Shown: one piece after another, positions 10,973 to 23,034 of the stretch
Layout: every line of letters starts with the position of its first letter
How positions within the stretch are numbered: position 1 is the stretch's first letter
Assembly: GCA_029204225.1 (NCBI GenBank)
Contig: CM055102.1
Location: forward strand, 7,534,587-7,598,586
Length of the DNA: 64,000 nucleotides
Origin: Diphasiastrum complanatum
Lineage: Eukaryota; Streptophyta; Lycopodiopsida; Lycopodiales; Lycopodiaceae
Direction: 5' to 3'
The notes under the pieces: model-generated
Seen by the model: the letters and a program-made list of their open reading frames with translations, nothing else
What the model was told of the DNA's origin: nothing
The model's database searches: none
Made by a program: the position numbers and the translations under genes

Positions 10973-11512
10973 GCTGCAATGATTTGGTTCTTCTCTTTCA
11001 ACCTGTTCCAATGCACAAAGCACTCTTTTGAAATACAACAATTTTTTTCAAAAAGATATCACAAAGATATGGAATCTCTCAATCATCTTCAAGCACTTAT
11101 ATCTAGCAAATCAACACATAGAATGTAGAGATCTTGACCTACCTATGATCTATCGTCAATATAATGAATCTTGCCACTTCTTTAGTTTGAAAAAAACTCT
11201 AATGAAGTTCAGTAATCTCACAAAATAGAGCTCCAATCAAAATTAGGGTTTTGACAAAATCACAAAAATTTGAATATTTCAAATTCTACATGCAATTACC
11301 TAAAACTTGATATAGAATCTTGTAGCCTCAAGTGTGAAATTATAATTCCTCAAGTTCAATAACCTTAAATGAGTTTTGATCTACAAAAGATCCAATTGAC
11401 ATATGCAAGAAACACAATTTTTGGGTAGAAATCAATCTAGCATGCTCTAGCATTGATATCTTCACCAAATCCTTGATAGATGTGCTTGATCCTTTCATAA
11501 CCTACAACACAA
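10973..11512 (-). other. Copia 5' leader
   Basis: Untranslated leader between the gag start and the PBS of the 9.7-12.2 kb element. About 160 bp next to the PBS match 62951-63101, so two insertions of this family are present. Confidence 0.65.
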
Positions 11513-11524
11513 GCTCTAATACCA
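11513..11524 (-). promoter_or_regulatory. Primer binding site, initiator tRNA-Met type
   Basis: Reads TGGTATTAGAGC on the minus strand, directly next to the LTR end ...TTCTTCACA. It matches the classic plant Copia PBS TGGTATCAGAGC with one C-to-T change. Confidence 0.85.
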
Positions 11525-12174
11525 TGTGAAGAATTTGGAATCAATCAAGATCCAAATCCATAATTATTAGTTTGATCTTTGCTTAGAAATAGATCACCTA
11601 CCAATCTTGCCAATGTAGAAAAATCAATATCTACTTAAAGAAAGAGATGCAAACTCACTAAGAACCAGATGAAACATCAAACATAAGATATGATGAAGTT
11701 GTTTTCTATACAAAAATAGTAAGCTACTATATTTCACATGTGTGGATCCAAAATTAACATAAAATAAGCATTCTACATCGAAGATTGCAAGATATCACCA
11801 ATATAGTGCACCAATGGATAGATGAACCCAACAGAACCATGTATAAGCATGAATGAGATAAGAGAGAGAGAGAAAATATTCTCTTCCCACCAGTTACATC
11901 CTTTTATAATAAGTCCAAACCCAAACTTTGGTTTTCCTCCACAATGAAAAACCCTACTATTATTGTGACTAGATTCAATGTCTCTGATACTCAATTTGAA
12001 TCTACCAATAACTCGTGATCTATAGTTTTCCACACTTTCCAAAAGTATTTCTTCAAATGATTTTAGACTAATAGAACTTTGAAAAGTCAAACTCTAAGTC
12101 TAATATAAAATTGGCCTCAATTGCCATATAAACAAATGTAGCAAATTTGACTAAACTAGCTGAAATCTCTCACA
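11525..12174 (-). repeat. Copia 5' LTR (family with copy at 63114-63776)
   Basis: 650 bp with ends TGTGAAG.../...CTCTCACA on the plus strand. It aligns along its length with 63114-63776, including the CTACTATATTTCACATGTGTGG block and a short AG run near 11858 that is greatly expanded in the other copy. Confidence 0.85.
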
Positions 12175-13107
12175 ACACAAGGATTGAGACCAGGGTACAA
12201 GCAGCTCCAACGATGGATGGAGATTTTTTTGTAAAGTCAAAACCTCCAAAGGTGTAGAAGCCACCTGTTGTGGCACAAAGGAGCCAAATTTAAAATTTGT
12301 TCCTCCTCCTCTTTGGGATTGTCCGACTTTGTACATATTCGACAACATAGAATCAAGTTCAAGCTATATCGCGTCAATGGTGTGGCACTACTTGACAACA
12401 CTAATGACACAACACAAATTATGTGTCATTGTTCTATTCTTCGAGCAACCTAAGGACATTACATTCTGATCCTCATAGACTACAAGTCATGACCTTATGA
12501 CTTAGAATGGCAAATTTAATATTGCAAGCCTCATTATCACGTGTGAAAATTGGACTTGGCTATGCACTTAAGTTTTCTATAGGTATCCTTTGACAAGTCC
12601 TAGGTTGTTATTAGGAGACATAACGCTTAAGCGAACAAGGGATACAAACATGTTGAGAGGTTATAGTGAGTGATTTGAATGCAGAAGGAATCTTTAAGAA
12701 GTTTGAACATGAAGGCATGGTAGTTGGGCTTGACTATAGCAGCGTACAAAGATCCAAAAGCAAATAAAAAGTGAGGGTTGACAAATGCTAATTCAAGCTC
12801 TTCGGTGATGTACTTCCTCGTTGGATGAAATAAGATGCAGAAGCAAATTATTTTGATCCCAATTGTCATAAGAATAGTGAAGATACTCACCATGTAATGA
12901 TATACATAAGTATAGAAACCAAAATCCGGAAGTATATTGCAAGATTACAGTTGGCCTTGTCACAGACAAAGACTAGGGATTTAGACTTGTCTTGAGATTA
13001 TACATTGAGAAATCTAGGACCACCATAAATCAACATCCTGCTTACTAGAGGTAATGACAATATGAACGATGGTCTCTTAGACTAGATTCCACATGGATTT
13101 CCAAGGA
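12175..13107. other. Spacer, no gene recognised
   Basis: No convincing reading frame. At 12538-12547 CACGTGTGAA is followed by AATTGGACTTGG, which resembles a scrap of Copia LTR. Confidence 0.4.
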
Positions 13108-13560
13108 ATGGCTGGTCTCATCGTAGACAAGCTCGATGGATCGAACTACCATCTATGAAAATTTAAGATGAAAAATGTGCTAATGGCCAAGGAGTTGTAT
13201 GGTGTTTTCATAGGTGTCAAAGTTAGATCTAATGTAGTCAACACAACAATCTCTGGATGGAAGGTGAAGGATGGCAAAGCTTTTGCGCTGATCATCCTCA
13301 ACATTTCAGATACTCAAATCAGCCATGTATATAAAGCTCAAACAAAGTATGGGATATCATAAGCACATTGTATGATGTGAGGGACGTAACTTCCAAGTTA
13401 CACCTCAAAAGAAATTTCTTCTCCCTCAGGATCTCTAATGGTGATTCACTATAGAGTTACATAAACCAATTCAAGAATCTCCTCACAGATGGTCATTGTC
13501 GGATCAGTCATCAACGATTAAGACGTAGTGTGTATCAATTAAATAGCTTATTAAGTGCTA
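13108..13560 (+). pseudogene. Copia gag N-terminal relic
   Basis: From ATG at 13108: LDGSNYHL, a stop in place of W, then KFKMKNVLMAKELYGVF and an ALIILNISDTQISHV block. This is the UBN2-type gag pattern (LDGSNYxxWK.RM...). Several stops follow, and no zinc knuckle or pol is present. Confidence 0.6.
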
Positions 13561-13628
13561 TCTCCTTGGGCAACAATCTAAATACTACATAAATATAGCA
13601 ATTCTATGTTGGTATGTTGCGACATTGT

Positions 13629-15122
13629 TTAATTTTTATTATCATCCTCTTCAAGATTCAGACAGATGGTACTGTCATGAATGAATAATCTCCTTTCATA
13701 TGGATCCAAAAATTCTAATTTTTTTTTTTTGCTCATATCAATATAACCCGAATAAAGGGCCATTGCAAATGATCTTTTTGTAGTCTCATTGGGAGTATAA
13801 CCCAAATCCTTTTTCACAAAAATTATTTTATATGTTCCTATGGTGTACGTATGGCCTCCTAAAGAAACAGATAATGACTTGATGGCCATAATGATGGTGG
13901 TAGCATATGGATTAAAAGATGAATGATATATATAAATCTCATTATTTTGAAAGTTATTCAAATAATGAGATAGAGATACATCCTTTCTCCCGGCTGATAC
14001 ACCTCGGAGGCCTCCATGTCGCATACCAAATGCATCTATTTCAATAGCATCTTGTAAAGGAGTCAAGAAAATAAATTAGAATGTTACATAACAATGCAAA
14101 CTCAAACCTCAACACAATGTTTGAATTAAAAAACTGCACAATATCGATACCAATATAATATCTACTTACCAGATCATCATCATCATATTCAACGATGTTT
14201 GTTTTGCTAATGTCATGTCCTCCAAAGGCCTCCACATTGTCCGAGTAGATATACCGAGTCCTTGGGGGATACTTTTTCTGGAATTCCAAAAATTCTTCCT
14301 CTGTGGGCAAAGTTTTTTCATAGGCTTTCAATTTTTCAATTATGGCCTCCAATGCCTCATTGCCAGATTTCCAATTGTCATCTTTATCATAATCACTTTC
14401 AAGGTCATTATATGTGTAATCAATAATGTCAGCAAATTTTGATAAATTTTGTGCAAAAATTGAGAGGATTTCATCCTCTCTCAAATTCAAAACATCTTCT
14501 ATATCATTAAAAGAAATATAACTGCCATTATTTATAAAATATACGGGAAGATTGAGTAGAGTTAATGGATTAATAGGAGATGCAGATGAAAGAGAGTCAG
14601 AGAGGATTATAGAACGAGGGAGAGTTTTCTGATAATCTGAAGCCATAGAAACTTCAGCTTCAACCCCTATATTAGTATCTATCTCATCTACATCATCTAG
14701 AGCAGATGCAGATGCTTCAATTATGGGAACAACAGAAGATCCAACAAACTCATCATCTGGAATTTCAATAGATATATAAAAGACAAACGCCATACCTTTA
14801 ATTAGAAGGTGAATTTTTCTTTTGTGGATATCACAATATGTATTTCTCTTAAAAGTTTCATGCAGGTTTGCATACTTTCTATCATGTTTGTGTTTAGAGG
14901 ACCGTTGAAAGTATACAAGGTCCTTAACAAGAGTACTAATATTCCGAGAAAAATTATCAAGAAGAGCAAGTAAATTATAACGATTCTCATAAACTAACCT
15001 ATCGATATCAAAAGCTGCAAAAAAAATACTTGAAAAATACTCTAATTTCTTTGATGGAATGTCACTAGCATTCAAAAAATTCAGAAGTTTTTATTTCCTG
15101 AGGACTTTGAGGAACTAGCCAT
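13629..15122 (-). pseudogene. Family A unknown gene, copy 2 (longest copy)
   Basis: Starts at ATG 15122 (MASSSKSSGNK) and shifts frame in an A-run after about 12 codons. A long open block then runs 15075-14170, with an acidic region (ESDYDKDDN) and the tail EYDDDDL. A GTAAGT donor follows (intron 14169 to 14051, 119 nt) with an acceptor TTTACAAG. The next block contains IIFVKKDLGYTPNETTKRS, LYSGYIDMSK and FLDPYERRLFIHDS, ending at 13629. Exon phases do not match exactly, so at least one further 1-nt indel must exist. The C-terminal block is homologous to copies at 6727-6835 and 53119-53385. No known domain recognised. Confidence 0.55.
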
Positions 15123-15154
15123 ATTGATTCCGGTTGGGGACTTTTTGAAAAAGA

Positions 15155-16606
15155 CGCGCGTTGATTCGTTATTCGGTTGGAAGAGGCTGATATCACTTCA
15201 GTGCACGTGAATGATTACGATCCAGGTGTCTAGAACAAGGCGCATGTTGATTCGATATTCCTTAAGAAGAGGCAGATATTGCATCAACGCACGAGAATGA
15301 GAAATAAGTGGATGTAAAATGAAGGTGCACGTCGATTCGATATTGCGAGAGAAGGCCAAAGAGCAAAATAACAATGGAGTTATGAAATAAAGATCACGAA
15401 ATCTCAATAGTGGTGCCCATATTTATAGCCCTTTCCTGCTAATCACAGCCATACATTTGTCCACCAATCATTTATCCACCAATCAGAGAGATACACCATT
15501 GTACCTGCTCCACAATACCATAAAAAGTCTATCATTAGCATGTCCAAATAATCATAGGCATGTCCAAGTATTTATTACCAATATTTATGAATATTTATTA
15601 GTCAAATAGTCGTTAGCCATACTCCGTGCATCGGGATTAATAACATTCACGATGGTCATAATTGCTCTCTCCCTCGCCCTATTTAAGCACAAACAAGATG
15701 ACACAAATTTTTTGCACAATAGTTCATTCAGAACTGATTCAAAAGGCGGATCATTTAGCCGATATCGATTAGGCACGCAAGAGTGGCTGAACTAGGAGGC
15801 GCTTCAACAAGGACGTGCACTGAACCAATATTGCACTACATTATGTATGATCAAAGCTTTCTTCGGTGGATTCAAAATACATACTAAAGCTACAAAGATA
15901 CTACCGAAGCAAGCTTTGATCATTCACAGTGTCGTCCAATAAATTGACTGGAGGACACGTCAACTAGGGCCACTCTAATATCGGTTCAGCACGCCCGACC
16001 ATTTTCCAGTTGTTTGGCGCACGTCGATTCGCTATTGGACCTGAACAAGGATGTTGAAATCTGAATTTTTTTTGAAAATAAAATATCAAAATTCTTTTGA
16101 TATTTATGGCCTATCTAAGTTAATCGTAGGGCTACATTTGTCATGAAATCAATTGTAGTCTGGGTCAATGAAATGTCTTTTGATTATTGTAGCTATCCCA
16201 TACTAGTTCATGATTACCCTCATAATTAGCTTTATAGATCAATAATACGTGATGACAGAGGAAATTTATTAATGATTTGCTTTTGAATATTACAAAATAT
16301 TTCAAAATTCTTGATCTCAGTAAATCGTGCATCGATATTTGCAACCACCACGATAACAATTATTAGGGATTTTGGCAATATATAATCAACTGCACGATGC
16401 TTAAAGAAGTTTGCTTTCAGTTTGTGATCATATGTATTCGTATGAGGTATCGGTTTAGCGCGTCCCACGAAACTGCTTAGCTTCCTCCCGCATGCCCATC
16501 TGCTATTGACTGTTATCCAGACTTCCATCTCCGATATCGGTCGGTGCGTCCAACCTGCATTCTGATTTTTGGGACCTCTAAATGCACACGTTGATTCGAT
16601 ATTGGC
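15155..16606. repeat. Cluster of a dispersed ~20-nt motif in both orientations
   Basis: A motif close to GCRCRYGTYGATTCGATATT occurs at about 15155, 15240, 15325, 16017 and 16583 on the plus strand, with a looser plus copy at 15813. Reverse-complement versions (ATATCGGTTYAGCRCGC-like) lie at about 15759, 15977, 16444 and 16531. Spacing is irregular. The arrangement resembles the subterminal protein-binding repeats of some DNA transposons, or repeats in an LTR or regulatory region. It begins just upstream of family A copy 2. Confidence 0.65.
15848..15922. repeat. Inverted repeat, 20-bp arms
   Basis: Arms 15848-15867 and 15903-15922 are complementary with one mismatch (TGATCAAAGCTT... core), separated by 35 nt. 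Sequence just outside the arms (CACT...CAGTG) is also partly complementary, hinting at short terminal inverted repeats. Confidence 0.7.
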
Positions 16607-16650
16607 TACTAATGGCGCGCACGAAGCAAAATGCTTGTATCCATCCTAGA

Positions 16651-17360
16651 GGTATCCCAATTCAAGAAGGTTAGGGAAATCCACCACTGCCTCGTCCACC
16701 ACCACCACCACCTCCTAGGCCAAGGGGTAGACCAAGAGACCTGCCATGGTTGAAGGATATCTGCTATGGATATGCTATCTTAATGGTCTTGTACTTTTCT
16801 TGCTATTAGATTTACTTCTATTGTAATTGCTGTTAATTTGGGATTTGGCACATGACACTGATGAACATTATATTTTATAGCTCATGTTTACGTGATCTCA
16901 TTGCACATATATGCATCTCAATGACCATATTGTTTTTGCGGATGCAGTGTGCTTCCCTTGGTGTTGAGAGGGTGTCTGATAGAGGAGTTAAGGAGTGCAA
17001 TTCACAAAATCAGTGGTTTGATGAGGTACGATCAATGGAAATCATCTTTTTTTTTTTTGAGATGATTTAAGATGATGATCTAACTAATGCATATATTATT
17101 GTTGTTTACTTTCATCCAGGGAGATACCACTAGCATCCATTGAGGCAACAAGATTCCCATTGCTCCCCTCCCTTGAGAAGATAAGCCTCAAGAGGAGAAG
17201 ATTTAGTGCTCAAGGAGCCTTAATAACCCAAGAAAAGCCAAGATCCAAGAAGAGAAACTTCACATACCAAAACCCCAAAAGAGTCAAGAAGAGTGAGGGA
17301 GATTGGCTCATCCACCTCGACCAAGGAGGCTTGGGACACATTGAAATCCATTTATGAGCT
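16651..17360 (+). other. Exon-like pieces, gene unknown
   Basis: A proline-rich and GRPR-containing stretch (PPPPPPPRPRGRPRDLPW) is readable at about 16678-16755. At 16946-17024 an open block (CASLGVERVSDRG...) is bounded by an acceptor-like TTTTTGCGGATGCAG and a donor-like GAGGTACG. A third basic block (KRRRFSAQGAL...) lies at 17125-17357. They could be exons of a decayed gene or the leader of the gypsy element downstream. No family recognised. Confidence 0.25.
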
Positions 17361-17403
17361 ACTTTTTCTTTACTATTTTTACTTGCCACTTCTCTAGAGG
17401 GCT

Positions 17404-17835
17404 AGGCAGCCTCCAGACATTATTCTGTGAGCTGGGTGAGTAATAAATCATAACTCGCCATCAGAGAATTTACTCACCCTGGAGCCTATTACTCACCAAA
17501 CCCAATTTTTACACTTTTTCTTTGTCAACTTTACTCGCCATCAGAACAAAGTGATCAACAGGCTCAAGGACATCTTCTTGGTGACCGACGAGTTATAACT
17601 TATTACTCGCGCTCTGAGCCATAACTCATCATTCTCAATTTTCTTGCCATTTCTCTGATTCCCATCTTTTTCATTACTCGCTAGCTATTACTCGTCATCA
17701 GTTCCTCATTACTCACCATCTTCACAGATTATTCTGGTCATCATTTTTAGCAAGTGGACAGCTCTACGAGCTATAACCTATTACTCGCACCTACTATTAC
17801 TCATCCTGTATAACTCGCCATCAGAGAGATTCTAG
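17404..17835 (+). repeat. Cluster of TTACTCGCCATC-like motifs
   Basis: TTACTCGC, TAACTCGC, TTACTCAC or TTACTCGTC, often followed by CATCAG, recur about a dozen times at irregular spacing. The stretch lies just upstream of the gypsy gag relic and may be part of its LTR or leader. Confidence 0.65.
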
Positions 17836-18110
17836 AATTTTTTTTTATCTTTTTACAATAAGAACCCATTTGTATTTTTCTGTATTTTATTTTTCTCAAT
17901 TGCCTTTTGGATTTGCAATTACACCACTTCGCATCCATCCATCCATTCGACTTTTGTTTTGATCTCGATCTGATCTCGGTTTGTGATTCATCATTGCATC
18001 GGTTAGATCCCTTATCAGATCCAACATTTAATCACCTATACTCCAAAAGATCAAAAATATCGAAAAGATGAAATTTTCTTAAAAAACAGCCCTAATTTCC
18101 GTTCCATTGT

Positions 18111-20073
18111 ATGCATCTGAGTTTTGGAAGGAGGTTATCCACCCTGAATCTCCCTGAGCTCGAAGAATTTGTCAACGTGCCCATCGAAATATTACCCGAA
18201 TTAGTTGACGTAGATCCACCACCAATGGACAATCCTATGTCATTTGTGTCTCATGCAGTCCGAAATTTTTCTAAAATCGATCTTGAGGTTTGATGGCAAG
18301 GGAGATTCACGACAATTTCTACAGATCTACACCCAAGCATGTAGAGCCTATGGAGACGATAGCCCACAAGAGTTGTTAAGATACTTCAATCTGTGCTTAA
18401 CTGATACTACTAAAGATTGGTATTTCAATCTTGAGTAGAATGAACGCAATGATTGGAATATTTTGTAGGTTGAATTCATCATAAGAGTCAAACCATCCGT
18501 TTTCTTTCCGATCCATTCTTGCAATTAGGTCGAATCTGTATGGATAAGAAGAACGAGTCCCTATGCAATTACATTGAGCGGATCAAGAAATTGTGCAGAG
18601 GCTGCGACCCTAAGAGTGCCAAAGGTGCTCTACCCCAACCACCGCCTAGACTCATTTCCCCAGAACCCAAGGTTTAGTAGTACGAAACCCACAATTAGCT
18701 ACTCAGTAGTTGAACATGGTCGAAGTGACTGAAGAACCCTACTACCCTGGAGAGGAAGCGTAGGAATTTATTCTAGTGCATAGATGAAGAGAACGAAGAC
18801 TTAGTGCCTATTTATGCCAATCAGCTTAGAGGTACCAGATTCAGAGCTCCCATCAAGTGCTATGGATGTGGAGAGAACCATAGAATCGTCGAGTGCCCTG
18901 ACAAGCCACAAGGCAACTTTGTGTCTCTTTGTCAAGATTGCGGGTATGGACACCCATATCTCATGTGTCCAAATAGACGGGAGAAGCCTCTGCCCCTTTG
19001 CATTTGATGAGTGTGGTAGGAGAGCCCAAGGCATTTATGATGCCAGTATTCATCCAGACGAGAGCCATAAGAGAAAAGAAAAAGACCCATCCAATTCTGC
19101 TACCACTGGTCCTGCTAGTGGATCTTCAGGTTCTTTAAATGTAGGAGAGTACCCTAATCCCACAGTTGAGCAAGGTAACTTTAGGAGAATGAAGGAGTGG
19201 GTGAAAGAAGCCCAAGCCCTAGATCTGGCTAGAGAAGCAGTCCGAGAGCATGAGCAACATTAGCCTATGTTGACGGTGCTTCCAATCAACAGCCCACTGC
19301 TTCTCCTCACTCCCTAGTGAATCTTAGGTTACTACAGTTCATCCGTGAGACCGGGCAGAATGCAAACAAGCATTCTGGTTTCGAAGTCCCTTTCCATAGC
19401 AAGGAAGAGAAAAAAGATCACACCAATATCCTAGTCAATCTGCTGAAAAGTGATGCTAGAATGCCCTTAGGCACTTTACTCAAGACGCATCCGACCCTTT
19501 GGGAATGATTGAAGACTTATATAGATGGACCAGGCAATGAAAGACCAAAAGTGCACCCTACAAATTTGGTGTTAGCTGAAGAAGTAAAGAAATCGCAACC
19601 AGTTTAGTGGGTTGGGAGAAGGATGCCAAACACGTGACAATCCTGATCACACATCGTGGATTTCCAAAAGAATCAGCCATAGTCGATGGAGGATCCGGAG
19701 TGAACATCATTTCCTCCAAGCTTTATCATGAATGGAGTCTTACTCGCATATGGTAAGCGCTCCTTTTACAATCAGACTCGCTGACCAATCTAGTGTGAAG
19801 CCCTTAGGCATAGCCAATGATGTGCATACTAAAGTAGCCGGAATTCGTTTTGTGCTAGATTTTGTAGTCCTGGATTTGCCTAATTCTCCCCAATCCTATA
19901 GTGTCCTGCTAGGTAGAGTGTGGCTCCGAACGTCACAAGCTCTTCACAACTGGGGACAAAACTGTATCGTGTTGCAAAATCATGATTCTGCCATTAAGAT
20001 CGATCCTGCTACTTGGATTACAAAGCTTACAGACCAACGAGCCATGGTTTCAAGCTCTACTACTACAATTTGA
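18111..20073 (+). pseudogene. Ty3/gypsy gag-protease relic
   Basis: The gag core reads LRFDGKGDSRQFLQIY followed by CRAYGDD and TTKDWYFNLE (18256-18438), then stops. Two zinc-knuckle-like motifs follow at about 18858-18986 (CYGCGENHRIVEC and CQDCGYGHPYLMC), both CX2CX3HX4C, one residue shorter than the usual CX2CX4HX4C. A retropepsin site DGGSG is at about 19685-19699 (AIVDGGSGVNIIS), followed by the flap and C-terminal part (VLLGRVWLRTSQALHNW, about 19.9 kb). Multiple stops and shifts separate the blocks. No RT follows. Confidence 0.75.
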
Positions 20074-20229
20074 CGAGAATGAAAGAATGAAATGCACTCA
20101 AAAAATGCATATTCTAGCCAAACTCTGGTGACAAACTGATGAACAGAATCTCGAACGATTCGTGAAACTTTCTCGAAACTCGAATTATTTTTGTTCGAGA
20201 ATAATTCATGTTGGATCATGCAGGCTCTG

Positions 20230-20445
20230 TAACACAAGCAAACGAAACGAGACGAATTCTAAATGAAAACAAAACGAAACGAAGCGAAGCGAAACTTAAA
20301 CGAGAACTGACATTGATTCATGCTGGAAGCACAGATTACGAAACAAAATGAAACAAAGCAAAATAATTCACGACAAGATCAATCAAGCTCTTAACGAGAT
20401 GAGACAAAACGAAACAAAACAAAACGAAATGAAACAAAATGAATT
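20230..20445 (+). repeat. Degenerate (AAACGA)n low-complexity tract
   Basis: Runs of AAACGA, ACGAAAC and AAACAAAA in two blocks (about 20230-20305 and 20338-20445), separated by less repetitive sequence. Confidence 0.6.
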
Positions 20446-21221
20446 CTAAGTGAGCCTCTAAAATTGATTTATCCTTATCGCCAAGTGATCGCAAACCGAA
20501 GCGAAGCACGAAACAAAAAGATTCATGAACGAAATCAATTCGTCGGGAATTCAGATGTGATCGCTGATCACTGCCGGCTATATCACTCCTACAATTCTTC
20601 AAAGAGTAGTCAGACACTGCTGATCTATGTTAACAAATCAATACAGCATTCAACAATATCAAACCAAGGTGCAGAATAGAATGAACAAGTGAATCAGACA
20701 CATGAATAGTAGCAGACAAATTTACATTCAAGATCATAAAATCATTTAGATTAATAAAGTGCACAATAGCTACAATATCATCTATTGATTTTTCTGATTC
20801 TTCAAGCACTGCATGTCAGATCCACATAGTGTGTTGGAGTGAGAGAAATATAGTTCTCTCACAAATTTGTGTCTCGCTTACTAGCGGACTTTGGATCTAC
20901 TGATCCTATTACAAAAATTGTCTCGCACGCAGGCGGATATGTATTCTGAATATTTTCATCTTCTGATTCTTGTCTTGCTTACTAGCATTAGACTTACTGT
21001 ATTATGCATCAACCAGAAGGTATATAGTTCGCGAACAATTTTGCGTCGCGTTCTTGTAACTTACAGATTAGAAAGATTAAACATCTAGAATTAATCGTGA
21101 ATTACAAGAGTGGCAGATTAGCCACGATCTAGAATACTTCTGACGATATCATGATATCAGATCAGATATCTATACCCCATGGTACTTGGCTAATCTTCTT
21201 TGTTGTTCGTGGGACACGACT
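20446..21221. other. Spacer, no gene recognised
   Basis: Contains the recurring phrases CTCGCTTACTAGC, CTCGCACGCAGG and CTTGCTTACTAGC. It may include the 3' LTR of the Copia fragment that ends at 21353, but its outer end could not be fixed. Confidence 0.3.
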
Positions 21222-21292
21222 GATTTCGTGTCGTATCGTGTTGTGTCGTGTCGTGTCATGTCATGTCGTGTCATGTCGTGTCGTGTCGCCAA
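21222..21292 (+). repeat. (TCGTG)n pentanucleotide tract
   Basis: About 14 units of TCGTG with TCATG, TTGTG and TCGTA variants, next to the 3' end of a minus-strand Copia fragment. Confidence 0.8.
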
Positions 21293-21352
21293 TTGTCAAA
21301 GGTTCAAAATTGAAAGCTAGAAAAGCTTTGGCATTAGAAACAAAATGTTTCT

Positions 21353-21905
21353 TCAGCTCCCTCTCAAAGCATGATAGCTTGACGACTCCAAGGCTACACT
21401 CTCGAATATACCTTTGTCTAGGGCCTTTGTGAAAATGTCAGCAACCATGTCTTTTGTTCCAATGAAGGTGGTCTGCAACATCTTCTTGTCAATCAGATCC
21501 CTGATCAAGTGGTACTTGATCGCAATGTGTTTCGTCCTTGAGTGAAACACAGGGTCTTTCATCAAATGTATTGCAGATGTGCTGTCAGGGCTTGATCTTT
21601 CTTTTTGTACCATTGTCGAGCTGACTGCTTCAGACCATAGATACTCCTATGCATTCTGCATGCATAATCAAGAAGTGAATTCGAGACATATCCTAGGGGT
21701 TGATCCATGTAGACCTCTTCATCTAACTCACCATGCAAGAAAGCCGTCTTCTCGTCCACAATGTAGATCCTGAGGTCATAAGTAGCTGGATATGCAAATA
21801 ACAAATATAGAGATGAATGTTTCATGATAGAAGAGAAGGTTTCAGAATAATCAAGACCATATCTCTGAGAGAATCCCTTCGCCACCAGTCTTGTCTTCCT
21901 TAACC
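21353..21905 (-). pseudogene. Copia RT-RNase H fragment with the RT palm deleted
   Basis: Reading from 21905: TRLVAKGFSQRYGLDYSETF, TAFLHGELDEEVYMDQP and SIYGLKQSARQWY (RT fingers to start of palm). Within a few bases it passes to an RNase H end (HLMKDPVFHSRTKHIAIKYH, then MVADIFTKALDKG). The YVDD segment and most of RNase H are missing. The junction lies near 21580-21615. A purine-rich GAGAGGGAGC stretch at about 21355-21365 may be the PPT. Confidence 0.8.
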
Positions 21906-22930
21906 ATAACTGTAGACGAGCTGGTTATACCATAGGGAGTGGTGTAGACTTTGGGAGTAGTGTGAGCAAGCAAATAAACAATATTAATGTCTTATTTAAT
22001 TAGACTTTTTTTTCTCATCCTATGTGGCATTTCTTATAAGGTCTTTTTCAAATTTGAAACTCGTCTAATGGGTTTAAATGGATCCAAAGAGGTTTGGGGC
22101 TACAAGTTAAGGGCATTTATACACATACATCTCTACATGCTCTAGAATGTCCTTCATGTCCTTCATAGTTGCTCGAGTTGGATAATAATTGTTACTGCAT
22201 CCATAAAGGAACAAGCTTGAATCCTAGCTACTATGGCTTTTATGCTTGGAGCCTTTTAGCCTTGTTGGGTAGGCCTAATTAAAGATGTAGATATCCTAAT
22301 GCAAGTTAATAGAAAAAGTAATGATGCTATTTTTCAAAAGAAATTATTCCCAGTAGTAGCCAAGCTGGGGATGAGAGTTGAAATAACGTCTTGCTTGGTG
22401 CATACTTAAATCACATATTAGGGACATCTTGGAGCCTTGTGCTCAAAATTTGCGTTAGATTTGTCATGGATAACTTTGATCTTGATTGATAAAAACTAGA
22501 GATTTCTTTGAGCATTGTGCTCTAAATTTGGTTAGCCTTCTCATGGATGATGCAAAGTAACTAGGGGTACAAAATAATAATAAAAAATTGTTGAAGGTTA
22601 TTTTGTGTATGGTAGGAAACAATATTTTTACGAGTCAAAGTTGTCGGGGCTCAAGACATCCTAATGCCAAAGTGAAACAACACAATCTACCTTTACGCAC
22701 AAAAACTAAAACCTTCCATGAAAACTTTCATGTATATAGCCAATGAGGGATTGACCCATACAAAATAAACCTAATAAACATTCATGTGCGATGTGACACA
22801 CTTTCATTGGACGTTGACATGGAACTTATCATCAAAGGCATAATTTTTCTCAAAACTTTCATAAAAGAAAAGGGACTATAGAAAGAAAAATTACACTTGG
22901 TCCCAAGTCCTTCAAGTCTGCTTTAGGCGT
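21906..22930. other. Spacer, no gene recognised
   Basis: AT-rich. Two diverged copies of a GAGCCTTGTGCTCAAAATTTG... segment occur about 90 bp apart near 22432 and 22520. Confidence 0.4.
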
Positions 22931-23034
22931 TTTGCATGCCCTTTATAGTATAGAGTCTAGAGTGTTAGATCTTTACTCCAGTCTATTTCTCTATTTGTGG
23001 GAGGTGTTAAATATGGAGAAAATTTTCCTGAACC

